64,000 nt of DNA from Algoriphagus oliviformis (GCF_017254915.1 NZ_JAFKCT010000006.1:62001-126000), one strand, 5' to 3'; positions 51,614 to 61,521 are shown, numbered from the stretch's first letter. Numbers and translations are program-made. The notes: generated by a model from the letters alone, not told the origin.

Positions 51614-54373
51614 TCAGTCAAACAGGTCAAACTTCACCCCGAAGTTGAATCGGGCATTGTAGTATTCCTCCTGCATGGTGCGGGACTGGATGCCCTGATA
51701 GTAGCGCAGAGGCTGGTTGGTCAGGTTGTTTCCCTCGGCAAAAACCCTCCATTTTGGAGTGATCGCGTAGGAGGCATTCACGTCCAGGAAAGTCTGCTGA
51801 TCGTAGTATCGGTCTTCGAAGCTCTCCCCGCCCAGCTCATCGATGTAGTCAGAGGCATAGTTCAGCGAAAGACGCACCACCAGTCGCTTGTTTTCGTAGG
51901 AAAGCGAGGCGTTAAACATGTGGCCTGCCGTGCCCGGAAGCTCCAAGTCGTCCTCTTCCCTACCCTCGATTCCGCTGGTGCTGGATTTGGTAAAGGTGTA
52001 GTTCAGGTATACGCCGAAGTTTTTGAGCAATTGTCTCTGGAAGGAGGTCTCGAAACCATACACCTGGGCGCTACCGCCATTTTCGGGTCTGGAATATTCC
52101 AAATCGTCCCCAAACTGTGGATCGCTGTATCCCTGCGTGGTAATGGTGTACACGAAGTCATCGATATCCTTGAAAAAGGCTCCACCGGAAAACAAGCCCA
52201 CATTTTCATAATACCGCTCGGCCATCAGGTCGAAGTTCATGGAGGTAGCTGGCTTCAGGTTGGAATTGCCACGGCTCAGCTCCTCGTCCTCTGGGCTAAA
52301 GGCCGCGTAGGGCACCAAGTCATAGTAGTTGGGACGGGCGATGGTATTCGTCCAGGCAAACCTCAGGATGGAATTGGAGTTTAGGTCGTACTTGAAGTGC
52401 AGGCCGGGCATCAGGTTGGTATAGTCTTGCTCGCCTTCGGCAGGTCTGCTCTCTTCATTGTCGATATCGAAAATGTTGCCGACATAGTCGATGGAGGTAT
52501 GCTCGAGTCTCAATCCCCCGATCACAGACAGCTTTTCGGAAAACTGGTGGTCAGCCATCACGTAGGCTCCGGTGATGGATTCCTTGGCGGTAAAGTTGCC
52601 CGGGACGTATTCTTCCTTTACGTCCGACTCCTCAAACAAGCCCGGATTCTTCAGATCCAGACCTCCCAAAAACTTGGGATCCACAAACGTGCCCGCTTGG
52701 TATTGGGAACCGGGAAGAAAGTTTGGGTCGGAATAGTCCCTGTGGGGCACGTCGGCTATGGTCGCTCCGAAAGCATCCTCATCCAAAGGCTCATATTCGT
52801 AGAAATTGTTGTCCCTGACCTTGTTTTTTCCGCGGTAGCGGAGGCCAAACTGTAGGATGCCCTGGTCGGAATAGGGAAGCTTAAAATCCATCTTGGCATT
52901 CAAATCCTCGTCATAGGTGTAGCCGTACTGCTCGGAGAGCCCATTGAACCCGATGGCCAGATTGTCGTCCATATCGCTCAGGATAGCCAAGGGCTTTTCC
53001 GGATTGGACACATCCACCAGCACATTCTGACCGGAGGAGCGGTAAGAAGTGTAGCGCTCGTTCGGCCGCTCTTCGGAAGCCTTGGCGTAGGTCAGGTTCC
53101 AGTCCATTTTCAGCTTGTTAAACAAATGGTCACCGCCCAAGGTCAGGTTGTACACCCGCTGGTCCTCGAGACGCGCGGCTTTGTTTCGGCCACCATCCAG
53201 TCCGCCTTTTGTCTCAAACTCCACGCGGCCTTGAGTCTGGTACACCCCAGGCGACACTTGGTCGAAGTCGCCGTCGTCAAAGGAATCGTCCAACTGGCTG
53301 ACGCGCATCCTGAACCGGTTTTCCCAGTCATCGCGGTGATTGTACATCCCGGAGACAAAGAGTTTGTGGTTAGGGCTAAACTCGTAGTCCAAAGCCAAAG
53401 TCGCTGAGCGTCTCACCCGCTGCACGCGGTACTCGCGGATGTCAAACTCCTCGAGCACGACGCCGTTATCCGACTCGTACCACACGGCTTCGATGTTGTC
53501 GGAGCCAAAGTTGTGATTGTTGTACGAGCCGGAAAAGATCATTCCGAGCTTGTTGTCCAAAAACCGGTTGCCGATCACCAGAGCGCCTGTCCAGATGGGC
53601 TGGTCGGAAAGCAGGTTGATGCCGGAGGCGGCAGTGCCTGATACCCGGAGGCCATTCGGAGCTTGGCGGGTGACCAGGTTCACGGATCCGCCGATGGCAT
53701 CTGCATCCATGTTGGGCAGCACGGCCTTGTTCACTTCGATGGTTTGGATCATGTCCGAGGGAATGAGATCCATCTGTACGTTTCGGTTATCACCTTCTGC
53801 GGAAGGGATTCTTTCTCCGTTCAACGTGACGGAATTGAGCTGGGGAGCCATGCCGCGGATCACGATGTTTCGCGCTTCGCCTTGGTCGTTTTGCATGGTG
53901 ATGCCGGGGATACGCTTGAGCGCGTCGCCCACGTTGGCGTCGGGAAACCTGCCGATCTGGTCAGCAGAGACGATGTTGGTGATGTTGGCGTTGGTCTTTT
54001 GCTGGTTGAGCGCTTTGGCTTGACCTTTCAGCCTGTCCCCAAAGACGATCACTTCTACTCCCTGTATGGCACCCTCTTGCAGGCTGAAGTTGAGAACGCT
54101 CGTTTGGCCATCACTGATGGAAATACCCTTTTCGGCACTTTGGTAGCCAAGATAGGTGACCAGCACCTCGTATTCTCCTGTGCCCAGGTTCAGAAGGGAA
54201 AACTCCCCGTTTTGGTCGGTCACCGTACCTTTGGTGGTACCCTTGAGTAGCACGTTGGCTCCGGGCAGGGAGAGGTTTTGGCTGTCCACCACCTTCCCTT
54301 TGAGGATACCCTGCGCAAATCCGACGGCCGAAACCGCCCAAAAAGCTAAGATTAATGGCAAAATTCGTTTCAT
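51614..54373 (-). CDS. TonB-dependent outer membrane receptor with CarboxypepD-reg-like domain
   Basis: A 919-aa receptor: signal peptide, then a carboxypeptidase-regulatory-like extension (GILKGKVVDSQNLSLPGANVLLKGTTKGTVTDQNGEFSLL), plug domain (ISADQIGRFPDANVGDALKRIPGITMQNDQGEARNIVIRGMAPQLNSV) and a 22-strand barrel ending in RFNFGVKFDLFD. It is the TonB_dep_Rec type of the iron/sugar group, not SusC-sized. The phytase lipoprotein gene lies directly upstream (3 nt gap), so the likely cargo is a phytate breakdown product or a phosphate-containing compound; this is inferred from context. Confidence 0.92.
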   Translation of the reverse strand: MKRILPLILAFWAVSAVGFAQGILKGKVVDSQNLSLPGANVLLKGTTKGTVTDQNGEFSLLNLGTGEYEVLVTYLGYQSAEKGISISDGQTSVLNFSLQEGAIQGVEVIVFGDRLKGQAKALNQQKTNANITNIVSADQIGRFPDANVGDALKRIPGITMQNDQGEARNIVIRGMAPQLNSVTLNGERIPSAEGDNRNVQMDLIPSDMIQTIEVNKAVLPNMDADAIGGSVNLVTRQAPNGLRVSGTAASGINLLSDQPIWTGALVIGNRFLDNKLGMIFSGSYNNHNFGSDNIEAVWYESDNGVVLEEFDIREYRVQRVRRSATLALDYEFSPNHKLFVSGMYNHRDDWENRFRMRVSQLDDSFDDGDFDQVSPGVYQTQGRVEFETKGGLDGGRNKAARLEDQRVYNLTLGGDHLFNKLKMDWNLTYAKASEERPNERYTSYRSSGQNVLVDVSNPEKPLAILSDMDDNLAIGFNGLSEQYGYTYDEDLNAKMDFKLPYSDQGILQFGLRYRGKNKVRDNNFYEYEPLDEDAFGATIADVPHRDYSDPNFLPGSQYQAGTFVDPKFLGGLDLKNPGLFEESDVKEEYVPGNFTAKESITGAYVMADHQFSEKLSVIGGLRLEHTSIDYVGNIFDIDNEESRPAEGEQDYTNLMPGLHFKYDLNSNSILRFAWTNTIARPNYYDLVPYAAFSPEDEELSRGNSNLKPATSMNFDLMAERYYENVGLFSGGAFFKDIDDFVYTITTQGYSDPQFGDDLEYSRPENGGSAQVYGFETSFQRQLLKNFGVYLNYTFTKSSTSGIEGREEDDLELPGTAGHMFNASLSYENKRLVVRLSLNYASDYIDELGGESFEDRYYDQQTFLDVNASYAITPKWRVFAEGNNLTNQPLRYYQGIQSRTMQEEYYNARFNFGVKFDLFD

Positions 54374-54376
54374 GAG

Positions 54377-55474
54377 TTATTGTGTTGGCTGTTGGTGTTT
54401 GATTGACTGGGCGAGGTCTGCCCAGCGGTAGATCTGGAAAGTCCGGTCGTCGGACATGGCTACAAAAAGCCCCTGCGGGAAGTCCGGCCCAAGGGACTTG
54501 CTGCTCACTTCCGAGCCATCGCTAGAGACGGTGCTCAGGGCCAGTTTTTTGATCAGACTATGCTCGTGTGGGTTGGCCGCGCTTCCTTCCCTTGGGAAAA
54601 CATGAAAAAGATTGGCTCCCTGGTCGGACACCAAAATGTATCCCGTGGTGGCGTCGGACTTGTAAATGGAAATGCCTTCGTGGTCCTCGGCAAAGCCTTC
54701 GGTGGCAAAAAGCGCCAACTCTTCATTTCCCTTTTCGGGTTCGGCGAAGTACTTTCTCACCCCCACTCCCTCATCGGAATAGTAGATGTAGCCGAGCTCG
54801 GCATCGACCGCGATGGCCTCGATCTCCTTGGTGCCGGAGTAGTTGCCAAACTTCCTCACCAGCTCCAGCGCCAGCTGTCCCCCGCTTTCCTTCACTTCGT
54901 ATTGCCAGAGGTAGCTTCCGTCGGTTGGGCCATTCTTGCGTCCGGCGATCACGTAGGTCTTGCCAGACTCGGGGCTTTGATAGACTGCCACCCCCATCAG
55001 ATCCTTGTATTCTGGGCCAGTCTCGCCGACATACACTTCGATACCTCCGGGGTGGAGCTCGGTCATGTCGGGCAGGGAGAAAAAGCGCAACTTGGAGGTC
55101 AAGCGCTCTCCAGTCACGGCAAAGTCCACCTTTTTGCCCCCCACTTCCAGTCCATACCCGATGTCCACGTTGTTGGGACGCTGTATGCCTCTGCGCACCA
55201 GGGAGTCGATGATGTTTCCTTGGAGATCAAAGACATAGAGCGCACCGAGCGAGTCCTTGTCCGTACCCACGATCAGGCTCTTGGCCGGATCCAGGGGATT
55301 GACCCAAATCGCGGGATCATCCGAGTCGTGGTCCAGGGTACCGGTCACATAGAGCGGCTTGATGGTCTCCTCCAGCGTGGCACTTTCCTGCACGCCCTGC
55401 TCTTGGGGAGCCGTGCAGGCAAAGCCGGTCATGAGACCAGCCCCTCCTAAAAACAGTGTAATTCTTCGATGCAT
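54377..55474 (-). CDS. Beta-propeller phytase lipoprotein
   Basis: A 365-aa lipoprotein (lipobox FACT region, Cys about 20) whose mature part matches beta-propeller phytases. Calcium and phosphate sites appear in DSDDPAIWVNPLDPAKSLIVGTDKDSLGALYVFDLQGN, RPNNVDIGYGLEVGGKKVDFAV, YIYYSDEGVGVRKYFAEPEKG and EDHEGISIYK. It removes phosphate from inositol phosphates at the cell surface in a Ca2+-dependent way. It is the first gene of an operon with the TonB receptor; the gap is 3 nt. I know phytase-TonB receptor pairs from other Gram-negative bacteria. Confidence 0.9.
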   Translation of the reverse strand: MHRRITLFLGGAGLMTGFACTAPQEQGVQESATLEETIKPLYVTGTLDHDSDDPAIWVNPLDPAKSLIVGTDKDSLGALYVFDLQGNIIDSLVRRGIQRPNNVDIGYGLEVGGKKVDFAVTGERLTSKLRFFSLPDMTELHPGGIEVYVGETGPEYKDLMGVAVYQSPESGKTYVIAGRKNGPTDGSYLWQYEVKESGGQLALELVRKFGNYSGTKEIEAIAVDAELGYIYYSDEGVGVRKYFAEPEKGNEELALFATEGFAEDHEGISIYKSDATTGYILVSDQGANLFHVFPREGSAANPHEHSLIKKLALSTVSSDGSEVSSKSLGPDFPQGLFVAMSDDRTFQIYRWADLAQSIKHQQPTQ

Positions 55475-55664
55475 AGCTTCTCGTTTTTTGCTTCGGCAAT
55501 GTTAGAAGAGAGGCCGCCGAAAGGCCAGCAAAGTGCGTTAGCAATTGGGCAACAAGCGAAAAAAGAAGCGTTAACAAAACGAAAACAAAAAATCAAAAAC
55601 ATCACACATCAAGCTATATATCAACACATTAATCGATGTTAAAATGGAGTTAACAAATTGTGAC

Positions 55665-57263
55665 TCATATACAGAGGATGTAATTCTGGAGGCTTTCGCC
55701 TTTTTGCAGCCCGAGCTTTTTCCTCAGGCGATAGCGTGCGATGCGCAGGCTTTCGGGGGATATTCCCAGGGTCGCGGCGATTTCCTTGGAGCTTAGGTTC
55801 ATCCGGATCAGGCTGGCGAGCTTCATCTCGGCAGGGGTCAATTCGAGCCTGTCCTTGGAGATGGACTTGAAAAAATCCTGGTGGACTTTTTCGAAGTTGT
55901 TTTTGAAATCCTCCCAGTCCGCATCTTGGGAAAAGTTGTAGTCAATCTGCTTGATGAGGTGCCGGATCCGCTTCTTTTGGTCTTTGGGCTCGACGTCGAG
56001 GGAGTTTTTCAGTTTTTGGCGGATCCCCTCGAGCATCTGGTTTTTCTCGAGGAGATGTACCGTCTGGGCGGTCAAGGCCTTGGACTGGGACTCCACTTCC
56101 ACCGACATGCGAGCCTCCAGCAGGTTGATGTTTTCCTTTTCGGTGGCGATGAGCCGCTCCTTGATCTGGAGCATCTTCTCCTGCTGCTCCAGCAGGGCTT
56201 TGCCACTTCGGATTTTCAGCTTTTGCCTGTTAAAAATCAAAAGTCCGATCCCAACGAGCAGCAATAGCAAAAACACCAGCAAGGCGCGAAACTTATCCTC
56301 AAAGTCCGACTCCTGCTCCAGCTGGCGGATCTGCGCAATCTGCTGCTGGAGACGGTATTGGGTCTCCTGGATGGAAAGCTGCCGGGCCGTCTCCGCCGAA
56401 AATATCTCTTCATCCAGGCGTCTGGCCTCTTCCAGGCGCTGGTAGGCCAGGTCGTAGTTGCCCATCAGGGAGAAGGTCTTGGAGATATCCACGAGGGCGC
56501 TCTTTTGCTGGTAAAGATTTCCCAACGCCTCGCTGGCGGCTTTGGCTTTTTCGCTCAGCTGCATGGCCAGCTCGTAGTTGCCTGTCTTGCGCTCGATATC
56601 CGCCAGATTGTTCAGGTTGCCGGGCAGATGGGTGCTATCCCCCAGCTCTAGGTTTAGCGCCAGGGCCTTGGAAAAATACATGCTCGAGGAATCGTACCTC
56701 TCCAGGTCCTCGTAGATACTCCCGAGGTTTTCAAGCACGAAAGCCCCGGCGAGACTTTGGGGGCTGTCCTTTAGCGTAGCGAGTGCCAGCTTCTGATAGC
56801 GGATAGCCTCCGGGTAGTCTTCCAGCTTCTCGTACATCGTCCCGATGAAGCCCTGGGTTTTGGCAAGCTCCTCGCGATCTCCGACTTTCTCGAAAACAGC
56901 CAAAGCCTGAAAATGCCTATCCAAGGCCGCCTGCACACCCTTGATCTTGTAGTAGAGCTCTCCCAGGTAGTTGTGGTTTTTGGCAAGACAGGGCGCACAA
57001 TCCTCCTGCGCAAAGACTTCCTCAGCCTCGTAGAGTGTCACGCTGGCCTCCTGATATAGCCCAAAATCCAGCAACAGCTTTCCCCTAAGGGATTGGATTC
57101 TCGCCCGCTCGAGGTCGTCTTCGCCGCGCTCGGACTCTATCCTCTCGGTGAGGAGTTCAAAGGCCCGCTGGGGATTTTTCAGGGCCATTCTTTCGCAGTC
57201 GTCCCAGTCGAGCCCGGACTGGAAAAGCAACAAGGCTGGTAAAAATGCAAGGAACTTGATCAT
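55665..57263 (-). CDS. Periplasmic TPR - membrane helix - coiled coil - HTH regulator
   Basis: A 532-aa protein: signal peptide or first helix, six to seven TPR units (e.g. LAKTQGFIGTMYEKLEDYPEAIRYQKLALATL, ALNLELGDSTHLPGNLNNLADIERKTGNYELAMQL), one membrane helix (FRALLVFLLLLLVGIGLLIF), a coiled coil, then a LuxR-like HTH (LTPAEMKLASLIRMNLSSKEIAATLGISPESLRIARYRLRKKLGL). The N-terminal TPR part faces the periplasm and the HTH the cytoplasm. It lies upstream of and in line with the phytase-receptor operon (190 nt gap), so it may sense envelope conditions and control it. ATG 57263 is used; TTG 57272 is possible. Confidence 0.82.
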   Translation of the reverse strand: MIKFLAFLPALLLFQSGLDWDDCERMALKNPQRAFELLTERIESERGEDDLERARIQSLRGKLLLDFGLYQEASVTLYEAEEVFAQEDCAPCLAKNHNYLGELYYKIKGVQAALDRHFQALAVFEKVGDREELAKTQGFIGTMYEKLEDYPEAIRYQKLALATLKDSPQSLAGAFVLENLGSIYEDLERYDSSSMYFSKALALNLELGDSTHLPGNLNNLADIERKTGNYELAMQLSEKAKAASEALGNLYQQKSALVDISKTFSLMGNYDLAYQRLEEARRLDEEIFSAETARQLSIQETQYRLQQQIAQIRQLEQESDFEDKFRALLVFLLLLLVGIGLLIFNRQKLKIRSGKALLEQQEKMLQIKERLIATEKENINLLEARMSVEVESQSKALTAQTVHLLEKNQMLEGIRQKLKNSLDVEPKDQKKRIRHLIKQIDYNFSQDADWEDFKNNFEKVHQDFFKSISKDRLELTPAEMKLASLIRMNLSSKEIAATLGISPESLRIARYRLRKKLGLQKGESLQNYILCI

Positions 57264-57353
57264 AACCGGCAAGTTGCCAGTCCCATGTGAACTGGGCGTT
57301 AGGCAAAGTTTGCATTTATGTCAAGTTTGGAAAAGAGCAGCAGGGCTGAAAAA

Positions 57354-57384
57354 CAAAAAAACCATCTTTTCAGATGGTTTTTTG
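57354..57384. terminator. Terminator of glnA (bidirectional shape)
   Basis: ACCATCT/AGATGGT stem around TTTC with A7 on the left and T6 on the right, 20 nt past the glnA stop. Confidence 0.8.
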
Positions 57385-57404
57385 AATACTGTACTCGCTG
57401 AGTA

Positions 57405-59567
57405 CTAGCGGATAAAAAGCATTTCGCGGTATTTCACAAGCGGCCAGCTTTCGTCGTCCACCAGCAGTTCGAGCTTGTCCACGGAGTAGCGGATCTTGTC
57501 GAAGTAGGCTTCTTTGACTTCCTTCTGGTAGCCTTTGGCACGCTTCACGATATCGTCTTCCTTGTTCAGCCTCTTGCGGGCTTCCACCATCGCAGTCACG
57601 TTGGCCTTCACAGACTCGATGTGTCTTGCCACGTCCTTGATAGTTTCCACTGCCGCAGCGTGATCCAGACCCAGGCCTTTCAAGCCGTTTGCGTTTTGGA
57701 TCAGCTTGTTCTGATACAGGATTGCGGTTGGGATGATGTGGTTCAGCGCCAAGTCACCCATCACGCGGCTTTCGATCTGCACCTTCTTGATGAAGTCTTC
57801 CAGCATGATTTCATGGCGGGCATGTACTTCCACGTGGTTGAGGACATTGTGTCTCTCGTAGAGCTCCTTGGTGGCTTTTTTCTCGTACACGTCGAGTGCC
57901 TCGGGAGTAGACTTCAGGTTGGAAAGACCTCTTTTTTCGGCCTCTTTTGCCCACTCTTCAGAGTAGCCATCACCTTCGAATCTTACTTTTTTGGAATCCT
58001 TGATGTATTTTCTCAGGACGTTGACGATGGCGATTTTCTTCTCTTTGCCAGCGTTCATTTCCTTCTCGATGTCCTTGTACATACCTCTCAGTACTTCGGC
58101 TACGATCACGTTGAGGGTAGTCATCGGCAGACCGCAGTTTGCAGAAGAACCTACCGCACGGAACTCAAACTTGTTTCCGGTGAAGGCGAATGGAGAAGTT
58201 CTGTTTCTGTCGGTGTTGTCCAGGATGATTTCTGGGATCTTGGAGATGCCTAGCTTCATGTACATGTTGTCGCCCTTCTCGATCTTGATGTTGCCGTTTT
58301 TCTCCAGCTCATCCAATACGTCGGTCAAGGTACCGCCCAAGAATACGGACATGATCGCCGGAGGAGCCTCGTTGGCACCCAGACGGAAGTCGTTGCTTGC
58401 CGAAGCGATGCTGGCTCTCAGGAGGTCTGCATGATCGTATACCGCCTTCACGGTAGCTACCAGGAAGGTCAGGAACTGCAGGTTTTCACGGGCAGAGTTG
58501 CTTGGCTGGAACAGGTTTACCCCAGTATCGGTGATCAGGGACCAGTTGTTGTGCTTACCGGAGCCGTTTACGAAGGCGAAAGGCTTCTCGTGGAAGAGCA
58601 CTTTCAGGCCGTGCTTCTCAGCCACCTTGTCCATCACATCCATCAAAAGCTGGTTGTGGTCGATTGCCTTGTTGATCTCTTCGTAAATAGGAGCCACTTC
58701 AAACTGGCCTGGAGCCACTTCGTTGTGACGGGTGGACAATGGAATGCCCAGCTTGTGCGCCTCGATCTCAAAGTCCATCATGAAATCCTTCACGCGGGTA
58801 GGGATAGAGCCAAAGTAGTGGTCCTCCAGCTGCTGGCCTCTAGCGGGGCTGTGGCCGAATACGGAACGACCAGCCATCACCAAGTCAGGACGGGCAGCGA
58901 AAAGCGCCTTGTCGATCACAAAATATTCCTGCTCCACACCCAGTGAAGGGCTTACTTTTCTCACGTTGCGGTCAAAAAGCTGGCAGATTTCCACGGCAGC
59001 GTCGTTTACCGCTTCCATAGACTTCAGCAATGGGGTCTTGTAGTCCAGCGCCTCGCCGGTGTAGGACACGAAGATGGTAGGGATGCAGAGGGTCTTCTCC
59101 AGGATAAAAATCGGAGAGGATGGATCCCAAGCGGTATAGCCGCGCGCTTCAAAAGTGGAGCGGATGCCACCGTTAGGGAAAGAGGAAGCGTCAGGCTCCT
59201 GCTGTACCAGCGCGGAGGCTTTGAACTTCTCCATTCCCGCATACATATCGTAGAATGAGTCGTGCTTCTCGGCAGTGGAGCCAGTCAAAGGCTGAAACCA
59301 GTGTGTAAAGTGGGTTACTCCCTTAGAAAGCGCCCAGGTCTTCACGGCGGTTGCCACCTCTTCGGCGGTAGCGGTGTCGATTTTGGTTCCTTTGTCGATA
59401 GCCTCCATCACTCGCTTGTAGGCGGATGGTGCGATAGAAGATTTCATTTGGGCCAAACCAAAGACGTTGGTGCCAAAATAATCCGAAATTTTAGAAGACG
59501 GTGGGGTAACTGTCACCCGCGGTCTCGCCTGAACCATTCCCAGGGCTTGTTGTCTAAGTGTTGCCAT
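57405..59567 (-). CDS. glnA: Glutamine synthetase type III
   Basis: ATP-dependent ammonium assimilation into glutamine; 720 aa, the long dodecameric GSIII typical of Bacteroidota. Markers: the N-terminal KISDYFGTNVFGLAQMKSSI block, GVTHFTHWFQPLTGSTAEKHDSF, the glutamate/metal region VEQEYFVIDKAL, STRHNEVAPGQFEVAPIYEEINKAIDHNQLLMDVM, VNGSGKHNNWSL, and NRTSPFAFTGNKFEFRAVGSSANCGLP. All catalytic blocks are present. Monocistronic, divergent from mtaB with 321 nt between starts. Confidence 0.96.
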   Translation of the reverse strand: MATLRQQALGMVQARPRVTVTPPSSKISDYFGTNVFGLAQMKSSIAPSAYKRVMEAIDKGTKIDTATAEEVATAVKTWALSKGVTHFTHWFQPLTGSTAEKHDSFYDMYAGMEKFKASALVQQEPDASSFPNGGIRSTFEARGYTAWDPSSPIFILEKTLCIPTIFVSYTGEALDYKTPLLKSMEAVNDAAVEICQLFDRNVRKVSPSLGVEQEYFVIDKALFAARPDLVMAGRSVFGHSPARGQQLEDHYFGSIPTRVKDFMMDFEIEAHKLGIPLSTRHNEVAPGQFEVAPIYEEINKAIDHNQLLMDVMDKVAEKHGLKVLFHEKPFAFVNGSGKHNNWSLITDTGVNLFQPSNSARENLQFLTFLVATVKAVYDHADLLRASIASASNDFRLGANEAPPAIMSVFLGGTLTDVLDELEKNGNIKIEKGDNMYMKLGISKIPEIILDNTDRNRTSPFAFTGNKFEFRAVGSSANCGLPMTTLNVIVAEVLRGMYKDIEKEMNAGKEKKIAIVNVLRKYIKDSKKVRFEGDGYSEEWAKEAEKRGLSNLKSTPEALDVYEKKATKELYERHNVLNHVEVHARHEIMLEDFIKKVQIESRVMGDLALNHIIPTAILYQNKLIQNANGLKGLGLDHAAAVETIKDVARHIESVKANVTAMVEARKRLNKEDDIVKRAKGYQKEVKEAYFDKIRYSVDKLELLVDDESWPLVKYREMLFIR

Positions 59568-59598
59568 TTCTACAATAAGTGGTTTAATATTACACCCA

Positions 59599-59606
59599 CA
59601 AAAATA
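59599..59606 (-). promoter_or_regulatory. Candidate -7 element of glnA
   Basis: Minus-strand TATTTTTG fits TAnnTTTG, 32 nt before the glnA ATG; no clear -33 element. Confidence 0.5.
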
Positions 59607-59744
59607 GAAAAATATGCACTCGAAAAAGAGATAGACCTGTTTTTGACATCATTTTTGAAAATATTTCCACTTTTTTCAAAAAAACATGGCCTTTTTGAAG
59701 GCAAAAGCCCGAAAAAAGTGTGTTTTCATCCCGAAAATTGGAAA

Positions 59745-59775
59745 ATTGAAAAAAGCTGGGGAATACTTACCTTTG
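59745..59775 (+). promoter_or_regulatory. Candidate promoter of mtaB
   Basis: -33-like ATTG (59745-59748), 19-nt spacer and TACCTTTG (59768-59775), matching the Bacteroidota promoter layout. It implies a leader of about 105 nt. Confidence 0.5.
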
Positions 59776-59888
59776 CAAAACCCTCGAAATCCGGAGAATT
59801 TTGAAATCGGGCAGGTTTCGAAATCAATTTCAGGTATGCTATTGACCATGCGAGATTCCATATGGCCAATAAAATACACTCTAGTCCC

Positions 59889-61208
59889 ATGAAAAAAGTT
59901 GCCTTCTACACGCTCGGTTGCAAGCTGAATTTCTCAGAAACGTCCACTATCGGCAGACAATTCGAGGAAAAAGGGTATCTGAAAGTAGATTTTCAGGAAA
60001 ACCCCGACATCTTCATCATCAACACCTGCTCGGTGACCGAAAACGCCGACAAAAAGTGTAAAAAGATCGTCAAGGAGGCCAAAAAGATATCCCCGGACTC
60101 CTACGTGGCCATCATCGGCTGCTATGCGCAGCTGAAGCCCCAGGAAATCTCCGAAATCGAAGGCGTGGATGCCGTACTCGGCGCCGCGGAGAAATTCCGA
60201 CTCATCGAGCTCCTCGACGATTTTGCCAAGGTACAGGAAACCAAAGTCCTGGCTAGCGAGATCACCGAAGCCAAGTCCTTCAACAACGCCTACTCTATCA
60301 ACGACCGCACCCGGACTTTCCTCAAAGTCCAAGACGGCTGCAACTATGGCTGTGCTTTTTGCACCATCCCTTTGGCCCGAGGCAAAAGCAGAAGCAATAC
60401 CATCGAGTCGGTATTGGACTCGGCCCGGGAAATCGCCGCGACGGACGTGAAGGAAATCGTGCTCACCGGTGTGAATATCGGCGACTTTGGCATCGTGGAC
60501 GGCAAGCGGAACGAGCGCTTCGCCGATCTGGTCTTCGCCCTGGACGAGGTGGAAGGCATAGACCGCTTCCGCATCTCCTCCATCGAGCCCAACCTGCTGA
60601 CCAACGAGATCATCGAGTTTGCGTCGCGATCCGAGCGTTTCGTGCCCCACTTCCATATCCCGCTCCAGTCCGGCTCCAACACCATCCTCAGGAGGATGGG
60701 CCGCCGCTACCTGCGGGAGCTGTACGAAGACCGTGTCTCCAAGATCAAAACGCTGATGCCCCATGCCTGCATCGGTGTGGACGTGATCGTGGGCTTCCCC
60801 GGCGAGACGGACGAGCTCTTCCTGGAGACCTACAACTTCCTGAACGAACTCGACATCTCCTACCTCCACGTCTTCACCTATTCCGAGCGGGCCAACACCC
60901 GCGCCACGGAGATGGACGGCGTGGTACCGATGAAAAAGCGCAACGAGCGCTCGAAGATGCTGCGGATTCTTTCGGAGAAAAAGAGAAGGAAGTTTTACGA
61001 AGAAAACCTGGGCAAGACCTTCACGGTACTTTTTGAAGAGGACATCGAAGACGGCAAGATGCATGGATTCACCGAAAACTACATCCGTGTGGCTGCCAAG
61101 TACGACCCCATGCTGGTCAACGAGCTGAAGACCGTACAGCTCGACCGCATCAACGAAGCTGGAAATGTGGAAGTCTTGGAGCCCGAGCTGGTGTATGAGA
61201 AGCACTAA
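59889..61208 (+). CDS. mtaB: tRNA t6A37 methylthiotransferase MtaB
   Basis: Radical SAM enzyme of 439 aa that adds a methylthio group to t6A37 of tRNA. N-terminal UPF0004 domain with its three cluster Cys (TLGCKLNFSE, FIINTCSVTENADKKC, IIGCYAQL), the radical SAM motif DGCNYGCAFCTIPLARGKSRS, TGVNIGDFGI, PHFHIPLQSGSNTILRRMGR and a C-terminal TRAM domain. Bacteroidota-type length. ATG 59889 is chosen because MKKVAFYTLGCKLN is the family start; the frame reaches 59862. Confidence 0.93.
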   Translation: MKKVAFYTLGCKLNFSETSTIGRQFEEKGYLKVDFQENPDIFIINTCSVTENADKKCKKIVKEAKKISPDSYVAIIGCYAQLKPQEISEIEGVDAVLGAAEKFRLIELLDDFAKVQETKVLASEITEAKSFNNAYSINDRTRTFLKVQDGCNYGCAFCTIPLARGKSRSNTIESVLDSAREIAATDVKEIVLTGVNIGDFGIVDGKRNERFADLVFALDEVEGIDRFRISSIEPNLLTNEIIEFASRSERFVPHFHIPLQSGSNTILRRMGRRYLRELYEDRVSKIKTLMPHACIGVDVIVGFPGETDELFLETYNFLNELDISYLHVFTYSERANTRATEMDGVVPMKKRNERSKMLRILSEKKRRKFYEENLGKTFTVLFEEDIEDGKMHGFTENYIRVAAKYDPMLVNELKTVQLDRINEAGNVEVLEPELVYEKH

Positions 61209-61227
61209 TTAGCTACCCTTTATCACT

Positions 61228-61521
61228 TTAGCCTTTTCGCCAAGATTTCGGATTACGGGAAGTTGGAAATACGCCAAAGACATAAATGGTCTTATTCTCC
61301 AGTTTGAAATGAACAGAGACGGGAAACTTGTCTAGGAAAGCAAACCTAAAATCCATGTGATGAAACTGGTAAACCTCAGGCTCGGATGTCATTTTTTCCA
61401 GCTTGCTTTCCAGATCATTTAAAAAATGTTCCCCCAATCCTAGGGCTTTTGATTCATACCACTCAAAAATCTCCCGAATGTCGTTCTCCGCATCGGGTTT
61501 AATAATCAGTGAGTAGCTCAC
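61228..61521 (-). CDS. RelE/ParE-family toxin
   Basis: A 97-aa toxin of the ParE/RelE fold: start YSLIIKPDAENDIREIFEWYESKALGLGEHFLNDLE, then the beta strands FRFAFLDKFPVSVHFKLENKTIYVFGVFPTSRNPKSW. It starts with GTG, and its first bases overlap the TGA of the antitoxin gene (GTGA), so the pair is translationally coupled. Whether it poisons gyrase or cleaves mRNA cannot be told from sequence. It is convergent with mtaB. Confidence 0.85.
   Translation of the reverse strand: MSYSLIIKPDAENDIREIFEWYESKALGLGEHFLNDLESKLEKMTSEPEVYQFHHMDFRFAFLDKFPVSVHFKLENKTIYVFGVFPTSRNPKSWRKG

Larger units (their letters stand above)
59568..59888. other. 321-nt divergent promoter region glnA / mtaB
   Basis: AT-rich region with a -7 box for each gene and no convincing gene. 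Short open frames inside it have no family features. Confidence 0.6.

Noticed and set aside
51614..54373. SusC-type polysaccharide utilisation locus
   Set aside because: The receptor is too short for SusC and there is no SusD gene; the partner is a phytase.
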